60,427 nt of DNA, taken from NCBI GenBank assembly GCA_045600585.1, contig JAZRYE010000014.1, positions 1-60,427 on the forward strand, in the 5' to 3' direction. This document shows positions 16,552-26,346 of this stretch, piece after piece; the stretch's first letter is position 1; each line of letters begins with the position of its first letter. The notes below the pieces were generated by a model that saw only the letters and a list, made by a program, of their open reading frames with translations, did no database searches and was not told where the DNA came from. Both the position numbers and the translations under genes were made by a program. This DNA is from JAZRYE01 sp045600585 (GTDB lineage: Bacteria; Bacillota_I; Bacilli_A; RFN20; CAG-826).

Positions 16552-18951
16552 TTATCCTCTTAATTCAGCTTTATAAGCTTTTGTTAATTCGAGTTTGATT
16601 TTTGTTTCAGCATCATTTACTTCTTTTTCTGTTAATGTTGCATCATCTTTACGGTAAGTAATTGTGATAGCGATACTCTTATAGCCATCTTCAATTCCTT
16701 TTCCTTCATAAACATCGAATACATTTGCTTCACTAACAATGCCTTTGCCAGCAACTTTGATTGTTTTGATAATGTCTCTAACAGCGACGCTCCTAGAAAC
16801 AACAAATGCAAGATCACGTTGAACTGTTGGGAAACGTGAAATAGGTGTCATTTTAGCAATGCTAACTTTTGCATTTAATAAGCTTTCCAAATCCATTTCA
16901 AGGACAACAGCGTTTGTCTTGCCTAAATCATATTTTGCAATTTGATTTGGATGTAATTCACCAAAAGTACCAATAACTCTATTTTGGAAATAGATATCAG
17001 CGGATTTTCCTGGATGTAATTCATCTAAATTGTGATTGCATCTTTCGAACTTATAACGAGATGATTCAATTCCTAAGATTTCAAATACACTTTCAACTAA
17101 GCCTTTCATGTGGTAGAAATCAAATGGAGTTTTGCTCATTAAGCCTTGTTCTTGGTAATTACCAACAAGGACAATTGCTAAGTGTTCACTCTTGCTTGAT
17201 TTACTAATCATATTGCTTGCTTCAAATAACATTAAATCTTTGTTTTGTCTTGCAACGTTATATGTAGCAACTTTTAAAAGTGAATGAAGAATATGTGTTC
17301 TAAATACTTCATGATCATCCGTTAAAGGATTGAGAATGGAATATTTTTCTTCATTATTTAATAAATTAAATAAGTCTGCTTCTTTCTTGCTGACTAAAGA
17401 ATAAGTTAAACATTCATCAAGGCCTTTATCTAATAAAGAATAACGAATTTCTCTTAATCTTTGTTGAACTAAAGTTAAAGCACCTACTCTTGTATCTAAT
17501 CTTGGTAAAACTGATTTAACATTGCTATAGCCTAATAAACGAATAACTTCTTCGCTTAAATCAGCGTCACATGTGACATCAAGTCTCCAAGAAGGAACAA
17601 CAGCAACGAAAGAGCCATCGCTATTCATCATTACTTTGAAATGTAATCTGGTTAATGCTCCTTTGATTTCAGCAGCAGTAAATTCTGTACCTAATCTACC
17701 ATTGATTCTTTCGACAGAAGAACGAATCTTTGCATCTTCTTTTTCTTCACTTTGGTACATGACGATATTACTGTTTTCTTTTGCTTCGCATAATTCGTTA
17801 CAAAGTTGAGCAGCAAAGTTTAAAACTTCTTCAGCTTGGAAATGATTTGTTCCTTTAACAAATCTTGAAGAAGATTCACTTGCTAAGCCTAATCTATTAG
17901 AAGTATGACGAATTGTTGTTCCATCAAATGATGCGGATTCAATGTAAATATTCTTTGTGTTTTCATCACAAGCAACATTTAATGCGCCCATAACGCCACC
18001 TAAGCAGCCAGGAACACCTTTGTTTGTAATAACAATATCACCAGGAATGACTTTATAAGTTTTTTCATCAAGTGCAACAAAATCGCCTTCATAATCATCT
18101 CTAGCAATTAATTCAGCTTTTGCTAATTTATCAGCATCATACATATGAAGAGGCTGGCCCGTCATTAACATGACATAGTTACCAATATCAACAATGTTAT
18201 TAATGCTTCTAACACCCATTGCCATTAAAGCTTGTTGCATCCATTCTGGAGAAGGTTTTGTGACAATGCCTCTAATTTCTTTAGCAGCAAATTGTGTACA
18301 TTTATCTGTGGCAGATCCAACTTTTAAGTTTGTTTCAAAATCAACTTTTTCTTCACTAGTTGGAATATTAACTTCTCTATCAAAGATAGAAGCTATTTCT
18401 CTTGCAACATTATATGCAGATAATAAGTCAGGTCTATTAGCTAAGACTTTGAGATTTAAAACTGCATCATCTAATCCTAAATAACCTAAAACATTTTCTT
18501 CACCAACAGGTGCATCTAATGGTAATTCTTCGATGCCAGCAAGTTGTTTTTCTGATAAGTATTTGCTATCAACACCTAATTCAACAAGTGAGCAACACAT
18601 ACCATTAGATTCAACGCCTCTAATGACGCCTTTTTTAATTTCAATTTTTGGTAAAACAGCACCAGGTCTAGAAACGATGACTTTGATGCCTTTTCTTGCG
18701 TTAGGTGCTCCACAAACGATTTGAGTAACACCATATTTTTCGCCTAAATTAACTTGTAAAACATGTAAGTGATCACTATCTGGATGATTTACACATTCAA
18801 CAATTTCACCGATAACTAAGCAAGTGCCACTAGCAAGATGATTGATTTCTTCAACTTCAACACCAGCAAAAGTTAAGCCATCAGCGATTTGTTCAGCAGT
18901 TAATCCTTCTAAGGAAACGAATTGATTGATATTTTTTAAACTAATTAACAT
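16552..18951 (-). CDS. pheT: phenylalanyl-tRNA synthetase beta subunit
   Basis: PheT forms the alpha2-beta2 enzyme with PheS and carries the tRNA-binding and editing domains. The 799 residues equal the usual length of about 800. They include an N-terminal EMAP-like tRNA-binding OB fold (LVIGEIVECVNHPDSDHLHV, 44-63), the B3/B4 editing domain, B5 DNA-binding-like domains and the C-terminal ferredoxin-like anticodon domain (FPTVQRDLAFVVSR). It follows pheS by 18 bases with a strong ribosome-binding site AGGAGG. Confidence 0.97.
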   Translation of the reverse strand: MLISLKNINQFVSLEGLTAEQIADGLTFAGVEVEEINHLASGTCLVIGEIVECVNHPDSDHLHVLQVNLGEKYGVTQIVCGAPNARKGIKVIVSRPGAVLPKIEIKKGVIRGVESNGMCCSLVELGVDSKYLSEKQLAGIEELPLDAPVGEENVLGYLGLDDAVLNLKVLANRPDLLSAYNVAREIASIFDREVNIPTSEEKVDFETNLKVGSATDKCTQFAAKEIRGIVTKPSPEWMQQALMAMGVRSINNIVDIGNYVMLMTGQPLHMYDADKLAKAELIARDDYEGDFVALDEKTYKVIPGDIVITNKGVPGCLGGVMGALNVACDENTKNIYIESASFDGTTIRHTSNRLGLASESSSRFVKGTNHFQAEEVLNFAAQLCNELCEAKENSNIVMYQSEEKEDAKIRSSVERINGRLGTEFTAAEIKGALTRLHFKVMMNSDGSFVAVVPSWRLDVTCDADLSEEVIRLLGYSNVKSVLPRLDTRVGALTLVQQRLREIRYSLLDKGLDECLTYSLVSKKEADLFNLLNNEEKYSILNPLTDDHEVFRTHILHSLLKVATYNVARQNKDLMLFEASNMISKSSKSEHLAIVLVGNYQEQGLMSKTPFDFYHMKGLVESVFEILGIESSRYKFERCNHNLDELHPGKSADIYFQNRVIGTFGELHPNQIAKYDLGKTNAVVLEMDLESLLNAKVSIAKMTPISRFPTVQRDLAFVVSRSVAVRDIIKTIKVAGKGIVSEANVFDVYEGKGIEDGYKSIAITITYRKDDATLTEKEVNDAETKIKLELTKAYKAELRG

Positions 18952-18969
18952 TTTTCTATCCTCCTATCC

Positions 18970-20007
18970 TTAGATTTTCTTTTTGAATTGATGCAAGAAT
19001 CTTACATCGTTTTGGTAGAATTTACGGATGTCGTCAATGCCATAACGGAGAATTGCGACTCTTTCAACACCAATACCAAATGCAAAGCCACTATAAACTT
19101 CTGGGTCATATCCACTCATTTTTAAGACGTTTGGATGGACCATGCCACCACCGAGGATTTCGATGTAGCCTGTGCCTTTACACATGTTACATCCTTTACC
19201 ACCACAGTTAGCGCATGTGATATCAACTTCAACAGATGGTTCTGTGAATGGGAAATATGAAGAACGGAATCTAATTTCTCTTTTTTCACCAAACATTTTC
19301 TTAGCAAACAAATCAAGAGTTGCTTTTAAATGTCCGATATTAATATCTTTGTCAATGACAAGGCCTTCGATTTGAGCAAATTGATGTGAGTGAGTTGCGT
19401 CATCATCATCTCTTCTATAAACCTTGCCAGGGCAAATAATTCTGATTGGTTGGCCTTGTTTTTGAGCCATTGTTCTAGCCTGAACTGGGGAAGTATGAGT
19501 TCTTAATAATTCATTTTCATTAATATAGAAAGTATCCTGCATATCACGAGCTGGGTGATCCTTAGGAATATTTAATAATTCAAAGTTAAAGTTATCTGTT
19601 TCAACTTCTGGTCCTTCAGCAACTTCGAATCCCATACCTAGGAAAATATCAGTCATTTCATCAATGATGATGTGGAATGGGTTTCTACTACCAGCAGAGA
19701 AGTTTCTTCCAGGAAGAGATACATCGATTTTTTCTGCTTCTAATTTTGCTTTAAGCTCTTCTTCTTGAATAGCTGCAGCTTTTTCTTCTAATGCCTTAGC
19801 AACGCTTGTTTTAACAATATTAACTTCTTGTCCAAATTCTTTCTTTTCTTCGTTAGGAAGAGAACCGATTGTAGACATAAGAGACATTAATTCCGATTTT
19901 TTAGACAAGTATTTATTTCTAATAACATTTACGTCTTCACTTGTCTTAATAGATTCAACATCGCTGAGGGCTTCTGATAAAATTTGCTCTAATTTTGGAT
20001 ATTTCAT
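18970..20007 (-). CDS. pheS: phenylalanyl-tRNA synthetase alpha subunit
   Basis: PheS is the catalytic class II subunit. The 345-residue reading from ATG 20007 matches Bacillus PheS (344) and is preceded by GAGGAGG at 8 bases; an in-frame extension to 20055 has no such site and would cross the promoter. Features: N-terminal coiled coil (about 1-85), motif 2 around YRRDDDDATHSHQFAQIEG, motif 3 GFAFGIGVERVAIL, and a CANCGGKGCNMCKGTG cysteine cluster that can bind zinc. Ordering after a ysgA-like gene is conserved in Bacillus. Confidence 0.97.
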   Translation of the reverse strand: MKYPKLEQILSEALSDVESIKTSEDVNVIRNKYLSKKSELMSLMSTIGSLPNEEKKEFGQEVNIVKTSVAKALEEKAAAIQEEELKAKLEAEKIDVSLPGRNFSAGSRNPFHIIIDEMTDIFLGMGFEVAEGPEVETDNFNFELLNIPKDHPARDMQDTFYINENELLRTHTSPVQARTMAQKQGQPIRIICPGKVYRRDDDDATHSHQFAQIEGLVIDKDINIGHLKATLDLFAKKMFGEKREIRFRSSYFPFTEPSVEVDITCANCGGKGCNMCKGTGYIEILGGGMVHPNVLKMSGYDPEVYSGFAFGIGVERVAILRYGIDDIRKFYQNDVRFLHQFKKKI

Positions 20008-20033
20008 GAGCTTTCCTCCTCGTGCATAAAAAA

Positions 20034-20108
20034 ACACGTGATATAAGTATAACACACAAAACTTATTATGAAATATATTTCTTAATATAGTTTTACAAAA
20101 TCACGTGT
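20034..20108 (-). promoter_or_regulatory. pheS promoter enclosed by a 9-bp inverted repeat
   Basis: An extended -10 (TGTTATACT, 20054-20046 on the minus strand) predicts a start near 20039. It lies between two 9-base arms, ATCACGTGT, at 20100-20108 and inverted at 20034-20042; the inner arm is followed by a run of seven T on the minus strand. Each arm contains the palindrome CACGTG. The pair might be a long-loop terminator for the upstream ysgA-like gene or a protein-binding site around the promoter. Confidence 0.5.
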
Positions 20109-20113
20109 ACAGT

Positions 20114-20833
20114 TTATCTTAAATGATACATTAAGATACCGCCGGCAATAGAAACATTAAGAGAATCAATGTTGCCCATTGGTATTTTGACAAAGATATC
20201 GCCTTTTTCCGTTACGGCAGTAGAAACACCATGAGCTTCATTACCTAAAACAAGGAAGAAAGATTCAGGTGTTTTAACTTCATCTAATGAAATCGATTTA
20301 TCGTTTAATGTAGAAATAATTACTTTTTGATTAGATAAATATTTATCAATACCGCCTTCAAGTATAGGCATTAAGAAAATGCTTCCCTTACTTGCCGCAA
20401 TTACTTTTTCATTATAAATATTACATGAGTCATTAGAGACAATAACTACGTCATAGCCAAAAGCAAATGCAGTGCGGATAATTGTACCCATATTGCCTGG
20501 ATCAGATACACCATCTAAATACACTACTTTTGATAATTTTGATGGAACATTAACAGGCATGTCACAAAGAAAGACAACACCTTCCGGAGAAGAAGAGAAA
20601 GCTAACTTTTCGATAATCTCCTCGTTAACCAAATATTGCATAATACTTTTATCAATTTTAGGAAGAGGCTTTAATGTATAAATTTCTTTAACTAAGCCTG
20701 CTTTTAATGCTAATTCTAATGATTTAAACCCCTCAGCTAAAAATTGGTGGTTTTCTCTTCTTTCTTTTGCTTGATGAAGGGAATAAGCATATTTGATCTT
20801 TGAATTTGTTTTTGATGTAATTTTATTAATCAT
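20114..20833 (-). CDS. TrmH/SpoU-family rRNA 2'-O-methyltransferase (YsgA-like)
   Basis: The 239-residue protein has an N-terminal L30-like substrate-binding part (QFLAEGFKSLELAL) and a C-terminal SPOUT knot with the three SpoU motifs: DGVSDPGNMGTIIRTA, FFLVLGNEAHGVS and NVSIAGGILMYHL. Family members methylate ribose in rRNA or tRNA. Position directly before pheS-pheT matches B. subtilis ysgA, reported to be the 23S rRNA Gm2553 enzyme RlmP; the substrate here is inferred from that synteny. It overlaps the preceding metalloprotease gene as ATGA. Confidence 0.88.
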   Translation of the reverse strand: MINKITSKTNSKIKYAYSLHQAKERRENHQFLAEGFKSLELALKAGLVKEIYTLKPLPKIDKSIMQYLVNEEIIEKLAFSSSPEGVVFLCDMPVNVPSKLSKVVYLDGVSDPGNMGTIIRTAFAFGYDVVIVSNDSCNIYNEKVIAASKGSIFLMPILEGGIDKYLSNQKVIISTLNDKSISLDEVKTPESFFLVLGNEAHGVSTAVTEKGDIFVKIPMGNIDSLNVSIAGGILMYHLR

Positions 20834-21471
20834 TTAAATTCCACCTTTCTAAGCTTTGTGTGGCAAGCATCATAATTAGGATAGTATTTATATACTATAT
20901 CATAAAACTTTTTTGAGTGATTGAACACTAAAATATGAGCGAGTTCGTGAACGACAACAGAATCGATTAGTTCGAGTGAATAATGGAGTAGCATTGTCGA
21001 AAAATAAATTGTTTTTGTTTTTTTAGAATTACTACCAAATCTCGTAGTCATATTCTTTACTCTAATCGTATAAGAAGGGACATTCATTTGTGTCTCGTAA
21101 TATCTTGCTCTTCTCGTCATTAAATCTAGAAAATATTTTCTTAATTTCTTTTCCAAGTCTTCTTTTGACTTATATGAAATTATAATTCCATCAGGAGTTG
21201 TAATATCACCTTTTTCATCGATTTCAATTTTAACCCCCAAAATATAAATAAAGTTATCGCTTTTTGCTTTTGTTTCATATGATCTATTTAGAAGTTTAGG
21301 AGCGTATTTATCCAATCCTTGTTTAATTCTTGATAGCGATACTAAATAAGGAGATGACACTTTGAAACATCCATCTTTAAAACGATATGTAATGCTTCTC
21401 ATCCCTTTTTTAAACGTAACTTTTACTAAATAATCGATATCATTAAACGAATATAAGAATTCTTTTGTCAT
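20830..21471 (-). CDS. DUF45/YgjP-type zinc metalloprotease
   Basis: From ATG 21471 this is 213 residues (215 from 21477). The HELAHILVFNHSKKFYDIV stretch near the end is the zinc-binding HExxH motif of DUF45/YgjP (WSS1-like) proteases. The N-terminal half is beta-rich and basic. Cellular substrates are unknown; relatives are linked to DNA-protein crosslink or stress proteolysis. A perfect TATAAT at 21485-21480 predicts a start near 21473, so the second ATG (21471) would be nearly leaderless, and I prefer it. It is divergent from the DUF523 gene and coupled to the ysgA-like gene. Confidence 0.8.
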   Translation of the reverse strand: MTKEFLYSFNDIDYLVKVTFKKGMRSITYRFKDGCFKVSSPYLVSLSRIKQGLDKYAPKLLNRSYETKAKSDNFIYILGVKIEIDEKGDITTPDGIIISYKSKEDLEKKLRKYFLDLMTRRARYYETQMNVPSYTIRVKNMTTRFGSNSKKTKTIYFSTMLLHYSLELIDSVVVHELAHILVFNHSKKFYDIVYKYYPNYDACHTKLRKVEFK

Positions 21472-21531
21472 ACTCATACATTATAACTTGATTAAAAATT
21501 ATTAGACATATAGAATATTTAGCGTTGAACT

Positions 21532-21966
21532 ATGGAAAAGATTTTAATCTCAGCATGCCTTATCGGCGATAAAGTTAGATATGATGGAAGAAGCAATTAC
21601 TCTCCTCTCATCATTAAATTATTAGAACAATATGAACTCGTTCCATTTTGTCCTGAAGTTGAAGGTGGATTAACAACACCAAGAAACCCAAGCGAAATAA
21701 AGGGCGAAAGAGTTGTAATGAATAACGGTAGAGATGTTACAAGACAATTCGAAAAAGGTGCAGAACTTGCTTTAAACATTTGCCAATATCTCGGAATTAA
21801 AATTGCTATTCTCAAAGATGGTTCTCCTTCTTGTGGAAGCAAAGAAATTCACGATGGAAACTTCTCTGGTAAAAAGATTAAAGGAAAAGGAATCACTACT
21901 TCCTTATTAGAGAAAAAAGGAATCAAAGTCATCTCTGAAGATGAAATCGAAACCTTATTACAATAA
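21532..21966 (+). CDS. DUF523 protein, TudS-like
   Basis: The 144-residue protein carries the DUF523 hallmarks ISACLIGDKVRYDG, PFCPEVEGGL and GSPSCGS, with conserved C9, C40 and C101. In TudS, the characterised member, three such cysteines hold a [4Fe-4S] cluster that removes sulfur from 2-thiouracil, so a desulfidase acting on thiolated nucleobases is possible. The gene is a single unit with a -10 box TAGAAT (21511-21516), a leader of under 10 bases and no Shine-Dalgarno sequence, and ends at a strong terminator. Confidence 0.8.
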   Translation: MEKILISACLIGDKVRYDGRSNYSPLIIKLLEQYELVPFCPEVEGGLTTPRNPSEIKGERVVMNNGRDVTRQFEKGAELALNICQYLGIKIAILKDGSPSCGSKEIHDGNFSGKKIKGKGITTSLLEKKGIKVISEDEIETLLQ

Positions 21967-21990
21967 TTTATTATTAAATTAGATATAAGA

Positions 21991-22019
21991 AAACTAGGCT
22001 ATGCCTAGTTTCTTTTTTT
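21991..22019 (+). terminator. terminator after the DUF523 gene
   Basis: AAACTAGGC and GCCTAGTTT (21991-22011) form a perfect 9-bp stem with a three-base loop, followed by CTTTTTTT. The T run overlaps the stop codon of convergent glgP; on the minus strand only a weak T-rich stretch follows. Confidence 0.85.
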
Positions 22020-24426
22020 ACTTTGTAACTTTCTTTAAATTCCAAATTTCTGTCGCGTATTGTTCGATCGTTCTATCGCTTGTGAAAAAATATGAATTAG
22101 CAATATTTTTTAAGCACATCTTTTGCCAATTGAGTTGGTCTTGGTAAAGATTATTAATCTTTTCTTGAGCTTCGAGATAGCTTGCAAAATCAGCAAGGAT
22201 ATAGAATTGATCATGTCCATACATAACTTCATCAAAAATCATTCTAAAGCGTTCTGGTTTGTAATTGACCCATTCACCTGTAGAAAGAGAATCCATAACC
22301 ATTTTAACTCTCCAGTCAGAGTTATAAACATCCCATGGAGAATAGTCACCTTTACGGTTATGTTCTTCAATTTCTTTATCGAGCATGCCGAATATGACAT
22401 TGTTTTCTCTACCTGCACGATCGACAATTTCAATGTTGGCTCCATCGAGTGTGCCAAGAGTAACAGCACCATTCATCATGAGTTTCATATTAGATGTACC
22501 ACTAGCTTCTTTACCAGCAGTAGAAATTTGTTCACTGACATCAGCAGCAGGAATAATCATTTCAGCAAGAGTAACACCATAGTTTTCAATGAAAACTACT
22601 TTTAAGAATTTATTTGTATCTTCATCGTTATTAATAACTTCTGAAACAGCAAGGATAAGTTCAATAATTTTCTTTGCGTATGCATAGCTAGGAGCAGCTT
22701 TTGCACCAAAGATATATGTATGAGGATAGATTCTAAAATTAGGATCTTGTTTCATTCTTTGATAGAGATAAATGATGTGGAAGAGATTTAATAATTGTCT
22801 CTTATAGGCGTGTAAACGTTTGATTTGAACATCAAATATAGAATTAACATCAATATCAATATCGTTATGTTTTTTAATATAGTCCGCTAATACTTTCTTA
22901 TTCTCTAATTTAATATTAGATAATTCTTTTAACACCTCTTCATCGTTTTCATATTTTTCAAATTCTTTAATCTTTGGCATATCAGTAATCCAAGAATCAC
23001 CAATTTTGCTTGTGATTAAATCTGCTAATTTTGGGTTAGCGTTGAGTAACCATCTACGATGAGTTACACCATTTGTTTTGTTATTAAACTTTTCAGGAAT
23101 GTAATTATAGAAATCTTTAAAAGTAATGCTCTTTAAAATATCTGTATGTAAAGCAGCAACACCATTAACGCTATAACATGTATAAATAGCTAAATTGCAC
23201 ATGTGAATTTGGCCATCTTTAATAATGTTCATTGCCCATCTTTGGCCATCATTAACGCCTCTTTCAGTCATTTCGATGTTAAAACGTCTATTGATTTCTT
23301 CAATAATCATAAAACAACGAGGAATCAAATTTTGAACATATTGAACAGGCCACTTTTCAAGTGCTTCAGGCATAACTGTGTGGTTTGTGAATGCCATACA
23401 TTGTCTAACTTCATTCCAAGATTCATCCCATTCCATTCCGTATTCATCCATCATGATTCTCATCATTTCTGGGATAGCTAAAATTGGGTGTGTATCATTA
23501 AGTTGGAATGTGTAGTCATTATGAATGCCAATAAGAGTTCCGTTATGGTTATAGAAACTTTTTAATGTACATTGTAAGCCAGCTGATACTAAGAAATATT
23601 GTTGACGTAATCTTAAAATACGACCTGATTCTGTTGAATCATCAGGATATAAGCCGTGGCATAATTCATTCAATGCTTTTAAATAGTCGCTGAATGACAT
23701 GTTCTTTGGAAGATTTTCACTAGATGGTTCAGCATTCCAAAGTCTTAATGTATTAGTAACGTGATTGTGATAGCCAACAACTGGAACATCATATGGAACC
23801 GCTCTAACGCATACTGCGTTAACAGTTCTAATACCATAGCTTCCATTAGGTTTTAAGAAAGTTTCTGGAGAACCATAGAATTTAACTTCAACTGCGTGTT
23901 TAGGTTTTCTAACTTCCCAAACGTTGCCATTTGTTAACCATTGATCAGGAAGTTCAATTTGCTTTCCATTAACAATCTTTTGACGGAAGAAACCATATTG
24001 ATAACGAATGCAGTTACCGTGTCCAATATATCCTAAAGAAGCAATACTATCTAAGAAGCATGCAGCAAGACGACCAAGGCCTCCATTACCAAGACCAGCA
24101 TCACTTTCTTGTTCTTCTAATTCATGAATGTTAATTCCTAAATCTAATAAGCCTTCTTTAGCAATTTGGTAAATACCGAGGTTTTGCATATTGTTAACAA
24201 GCAATCTACCGATTAAGAACTCCATTGAAAAATAAATTAAATTCTTTTGGTGCTCTTTGACTGTTTTTTCATGCGTTTTATTCCAGTCGACGTTCGCGTA
24301 ATCTCTTACCATTTCACCGAGAATTTCATATTGTTCAGTGATATGGCTATCAGAAACTTTAACGCCATAACGTTCCATCATCTTGTCTGTAAATACTTTT
24401 TTAAAATCTTCCTTATTGTTAAACAT
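22018..24426 (-). CDS. glgP: glycogen phosphorylase
   Basis: GlgP releases glucose 1-phosphate from glycogen or maltodextrin with inorganic phosphate and PLP. The 802 residues are typical. The PLP-lysine motif EASGTSNMKLMMNGAVTLGT lies in the C-terminal half, and the N-terminal domain contains GNGGLGRLAACFLDS. AAGG sits 8 bases before the ATG. It follows glgB by 17 bases, so branching and breakdown enzymes share one transcript, while the synthesis genes glgC-glgD-glgA are 30 kb away. Confidence 0.97.
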   Translation of the reverse strand: MFNNKEDFKKVFTDKMMERYGVKVSDSHITEQYEILGEMVRDYANVDWNKTHEKTVKEHQKNLIYFSMEFLIGRLLVNNMQNLGIYQIAKEGLLDLGINIHELEEQESDAGLGNGGLGRLAACFLDSIASLGYIGHGNCIRYQYGFFRQKIVNGKQIELPDQWLTNGNVWEVRKPKHAVEVKFYGSPETFLKPNGSYGIRTVNAVCVRAVPYDVPVVGYHNHVTNTLRLWNAEPSSENLPKNMSFSDYLKALNELCHGLYPDDSTESGRILRLRQQYFLVSAGLQCTLKSFYNHNGTLIGIHNDYTFQLNDTHPILAIPEMMRIMMDEYGMEWDESWNEVRQCMAFTNHTVMPEALEKWPVQYVQNLIPRCFMIIEEINRRFNIEMTERGVNDGQRWAMNIIKDGQIHMCNLAIYTCYSVNGVAALHTDILKSITFKDFYNYIPEKFNNKTNGVTHRRWLLNANPKLADLITSKIGDSWITDMPKIKEFEKYENDEEVLKELSNIKLENKKVLADYIKKHNDIDIDVNSIFDVQIKRLHAYKRQLLNLFHIIYLYQRMKQDPNFRIYPHTYIFGAKAAPSYAYAKKIIELILAVSEVINNDEDTNKFLKVVFIENYGVTLAEMIIPAADVSEQISTAGKEASGTSNMKLMMNGAVTLGTLDGANIEIVDRAGRENNVIFGMLDKEIEEHNRKGDYSPWDVYNSDWRVKMVMDSLSTGEWVNYKPERFRMIFDEVMYGHDQFYILADFASYLEAQEKINNLYQDQLNWQKMCLKNIANSYFFTSDRTIEQYATEIWNLKKVTK

Positions 24427-24443
24427 AAATAATACCTTCTACT

Positions 24444-26279
24444 CTATTTAATCTTTTTAAAAATACATGCTCCCAAAGAAGCTAATTTGATCGTCATATG
24501 ATATGGAAGCCCTTCAAAACTTCCGTTTTCACTTTTAATCGGTAAACCATTGTATTGGTTATTACCACCATACACATCTTTATCGGAATTAAAGATTTCT
24601 TCGTATGTTCCCTTTGTTAACAAAGGGATATCGTGATATTCATAGTAATTTGTCGTCATGTTGAAGACAAATATCATTGTTACATTTCCAACTTTTCTTT
24701 CAAAAGCAAAGATTGATTCATCTTTGTTATCAACCATTAACCAATGGAAATGAGATGGGTTATGTTCTTCAAAATACATCGCTTTGTTTCTGCGATATAT
24801 TTTGTTTAAGTCACGAGTCATTCTTTTAATAGAATCATGTGCTGGATATTTGGTAATCATCCAAGGAACAGATTTTTCTTCACTCCATTCATCAAATGAT
24901 GCTAGTTCATTGCCCATAAAGTTAAGTTTCTTGCCAGGATGAGAGAATTGATATGTATATAAATTTCTAACCAAAGCAAACTTTTCATAATAATCGCCAT
25001 ACATCTTGTTAAGAATTGTGCCTTTACCATGAACTACTTCATCATGAGAAAGAGGAAGCATGAAATTATCGCTATAGAAATATGCCATCGAGAAAGTTAG
25101 TTTGTTATGATCATATTTCTTATATATAGGATCTAACGCATAATACTTTAAAGTATCATTCATCCATCCTAAGTCCCATTTATAATCAAATCCTAATCCG
25201 CCATGTTCTGTTGGTCTAGTAACGCCTTGATAATCGGATGAGTCTTCAGCAATCATCATGACACTTGAATGTTCAATATGAATTTTGGCATTTAATCTTT
25301 TAATAAATTCAATTGCTCCATCATTTTGACCTAACTCTTTATTTCCATTCCAATATATAAGATTGCTAACTGCATCAATTCTCACTCCATCAAAATGGAA
25401 ATAGCTAACGAAATAGTTAACCGCAGAAATTAAGAAGCTTCTAACAGGATCTTTTCCTAAATCAAATTGGTAACTTCCCCAAGGAGAAACACGATATTTA
25501 TTTGAATATTCAAATAATCTACTACCATCATAATCAGCTAATGCCCACGGATCTTTTGCGAAATGTACGGGAGCAAAATCCAAAATAACGCCAATTCCAT
25601 TTTTATGTAAACAATCAACGAATGACATTAATTGGAATGGATTTCCATATCGGGAATCGACCGAGAAAAATCCAGTTGCTTGATAGCCCCAAGATCCATC
25701 AAAAGGATATTGAACTAGAGGCATTACTTCCACGTGTGTATATCCCATCTTTTTAATATAAGGAATAAGGGAATCTGCAATTTCTTCATAAGAATAAAAA
25801 TCATCTTTTGCCCTTCTTCCAATCCAAGACCCTAAATGCATTTCATAGATGGACATTGGCTTATCAAAATTTCTTGTTCTTTTTTTAAGCCACTCATCAT
25901 CATGCCAAATAAAGAATCTATTATCGAATAATCGAGAGCAAGTGTTTGGACGTATTTCTGAAAAGAAAGCAAACGGGTCTGCTTTATCAACATATTTGCC
26001 TTTCGCATTTTTAAAATGGAATTTGTAAGATTGATAATTTGATAAATGTGGAATAAATGTTTCCCACACTCCACTTTCATCAATCTTAGTCATTTTATTA
26101 GCAAAAACATTCCAATTATTAAAATCGCCAATGACACTAACATCATCAGCCATTGGGGCATATAGTCTAAAGATTACACCATCTTCACCATTCTCATTCT
26201 TCATAAAATGAGCACCAAAGTATTGATGTGCTTGGGTTGTTTGTCCCATTAAGAAGTCATATAAAAGTCCGAATGCCAT
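24444..26279 (-). CDS. glgB: 1,4-alpha-glucan branching enzyme
   Basis: GlgB makes alpha-1,6 branches in glycogen. The 611 residues comprise an N-terminal CBM48 fold (about 15-110, RLYAPMADDVSVIGDFNNW), the GH13 barrel with catalytic residues in GVRIDAVSN (Asp nucleophile), MIAEDSS (Glu) and LSHDEVVHGKG (Asp), and a C-terminal beta domain. The longer N-terminal module of some GlgB proteins is absent. It is first in glgB-glgP, with a good promoter, and divergent from ackA. Confidence 0.96.
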   Translation of the reverse strand: MAFGLLYDFLMGQTTQAHQYFGAHFMKNENGEDGVIFRLYAPMADDVSVIGDFNNWNVFANKMTKIDESGVWETFIPHLSNYQSYKFHFKNAKGKYVDKADPFAFFSEIRPNTCSRLFDNRFFIWHDDEWLKKRTRNFDKPMSIYEMHLGSWIGRRAKDDFYSYEEIADSLIPYIKKMGYTHVEVMPLVQYPFDGSWGYQATGFFSVDSRYGNPFQLMSFVDCLHKNGIGVILDFAPVHFAKDPWALADYDGSRLFEYSNKYRVSPWGSYQFDLGKDPVRSFLISAVNYFVSYFHFDGVRIDAVSNLIYWNGNKELGQNDGAIEFIKRLNAKIHIEHSSVMMIAEDSSDYQGVTRPTEHGGLGFDYKWDLGWMNDTLKYYALDPIYKKYDHNKLTFSMAYFYSDNFMLPLSHDEVVHGKGTILNKMYGDYYEKFALVRNLYTYQFSHPGKKLNFMGNELASFDEWSEEKSVPWMITKYPAHDSIKRMTRDLNKIYRRNKAMYFEEHNPSHFHWLMVDNKDESIFAFERKVGNVTMIFVFNMTTNYYEYHDIPLLTKGTYEEIFNSDKDVYGGNNQYNGLPIKSENGSFEGLPYHMTIKLASLGACIFKKIK

Positions 26280-26297
26280 ATATTTTACCTAACCAAA

Positions 26298-26326
26298 ATT
26301 ATATAGGATTCTTATATAAATAACAA
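26298..26326 (-). promoter_or_regulatory. promoter of glgB-glgP
   Basis: TTGTTA (26326-26321) and a perfect TATAAT (26303-26298) are 17 bases apart on the minus strand. The start is near 26291 and the ATG at 26279. Confidence 0.7.
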
Positions 26327-26330
26327 TTCA

Positions 26331-26346
26331 TTTCAATATATTGAAA
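26331..26346. promoter_or_regulatory. 16-bp perfect palindrome between glgB and ackA
   Basis: TTTCAATATATTGAAA is self-complementary. Its right half is the -35 box of ackA and its left edge is 5 bases from the -35 box of glgB, so one bound protein could affect both divergent genes. Confidence 0.5.

Noticed and set aside
22123..22605. 160-codon plus-strand frame opposite glgP
   Set aside because: Antisense shadow of a well-conserved gene, with no promoter, ribosome-binding site or family motif.
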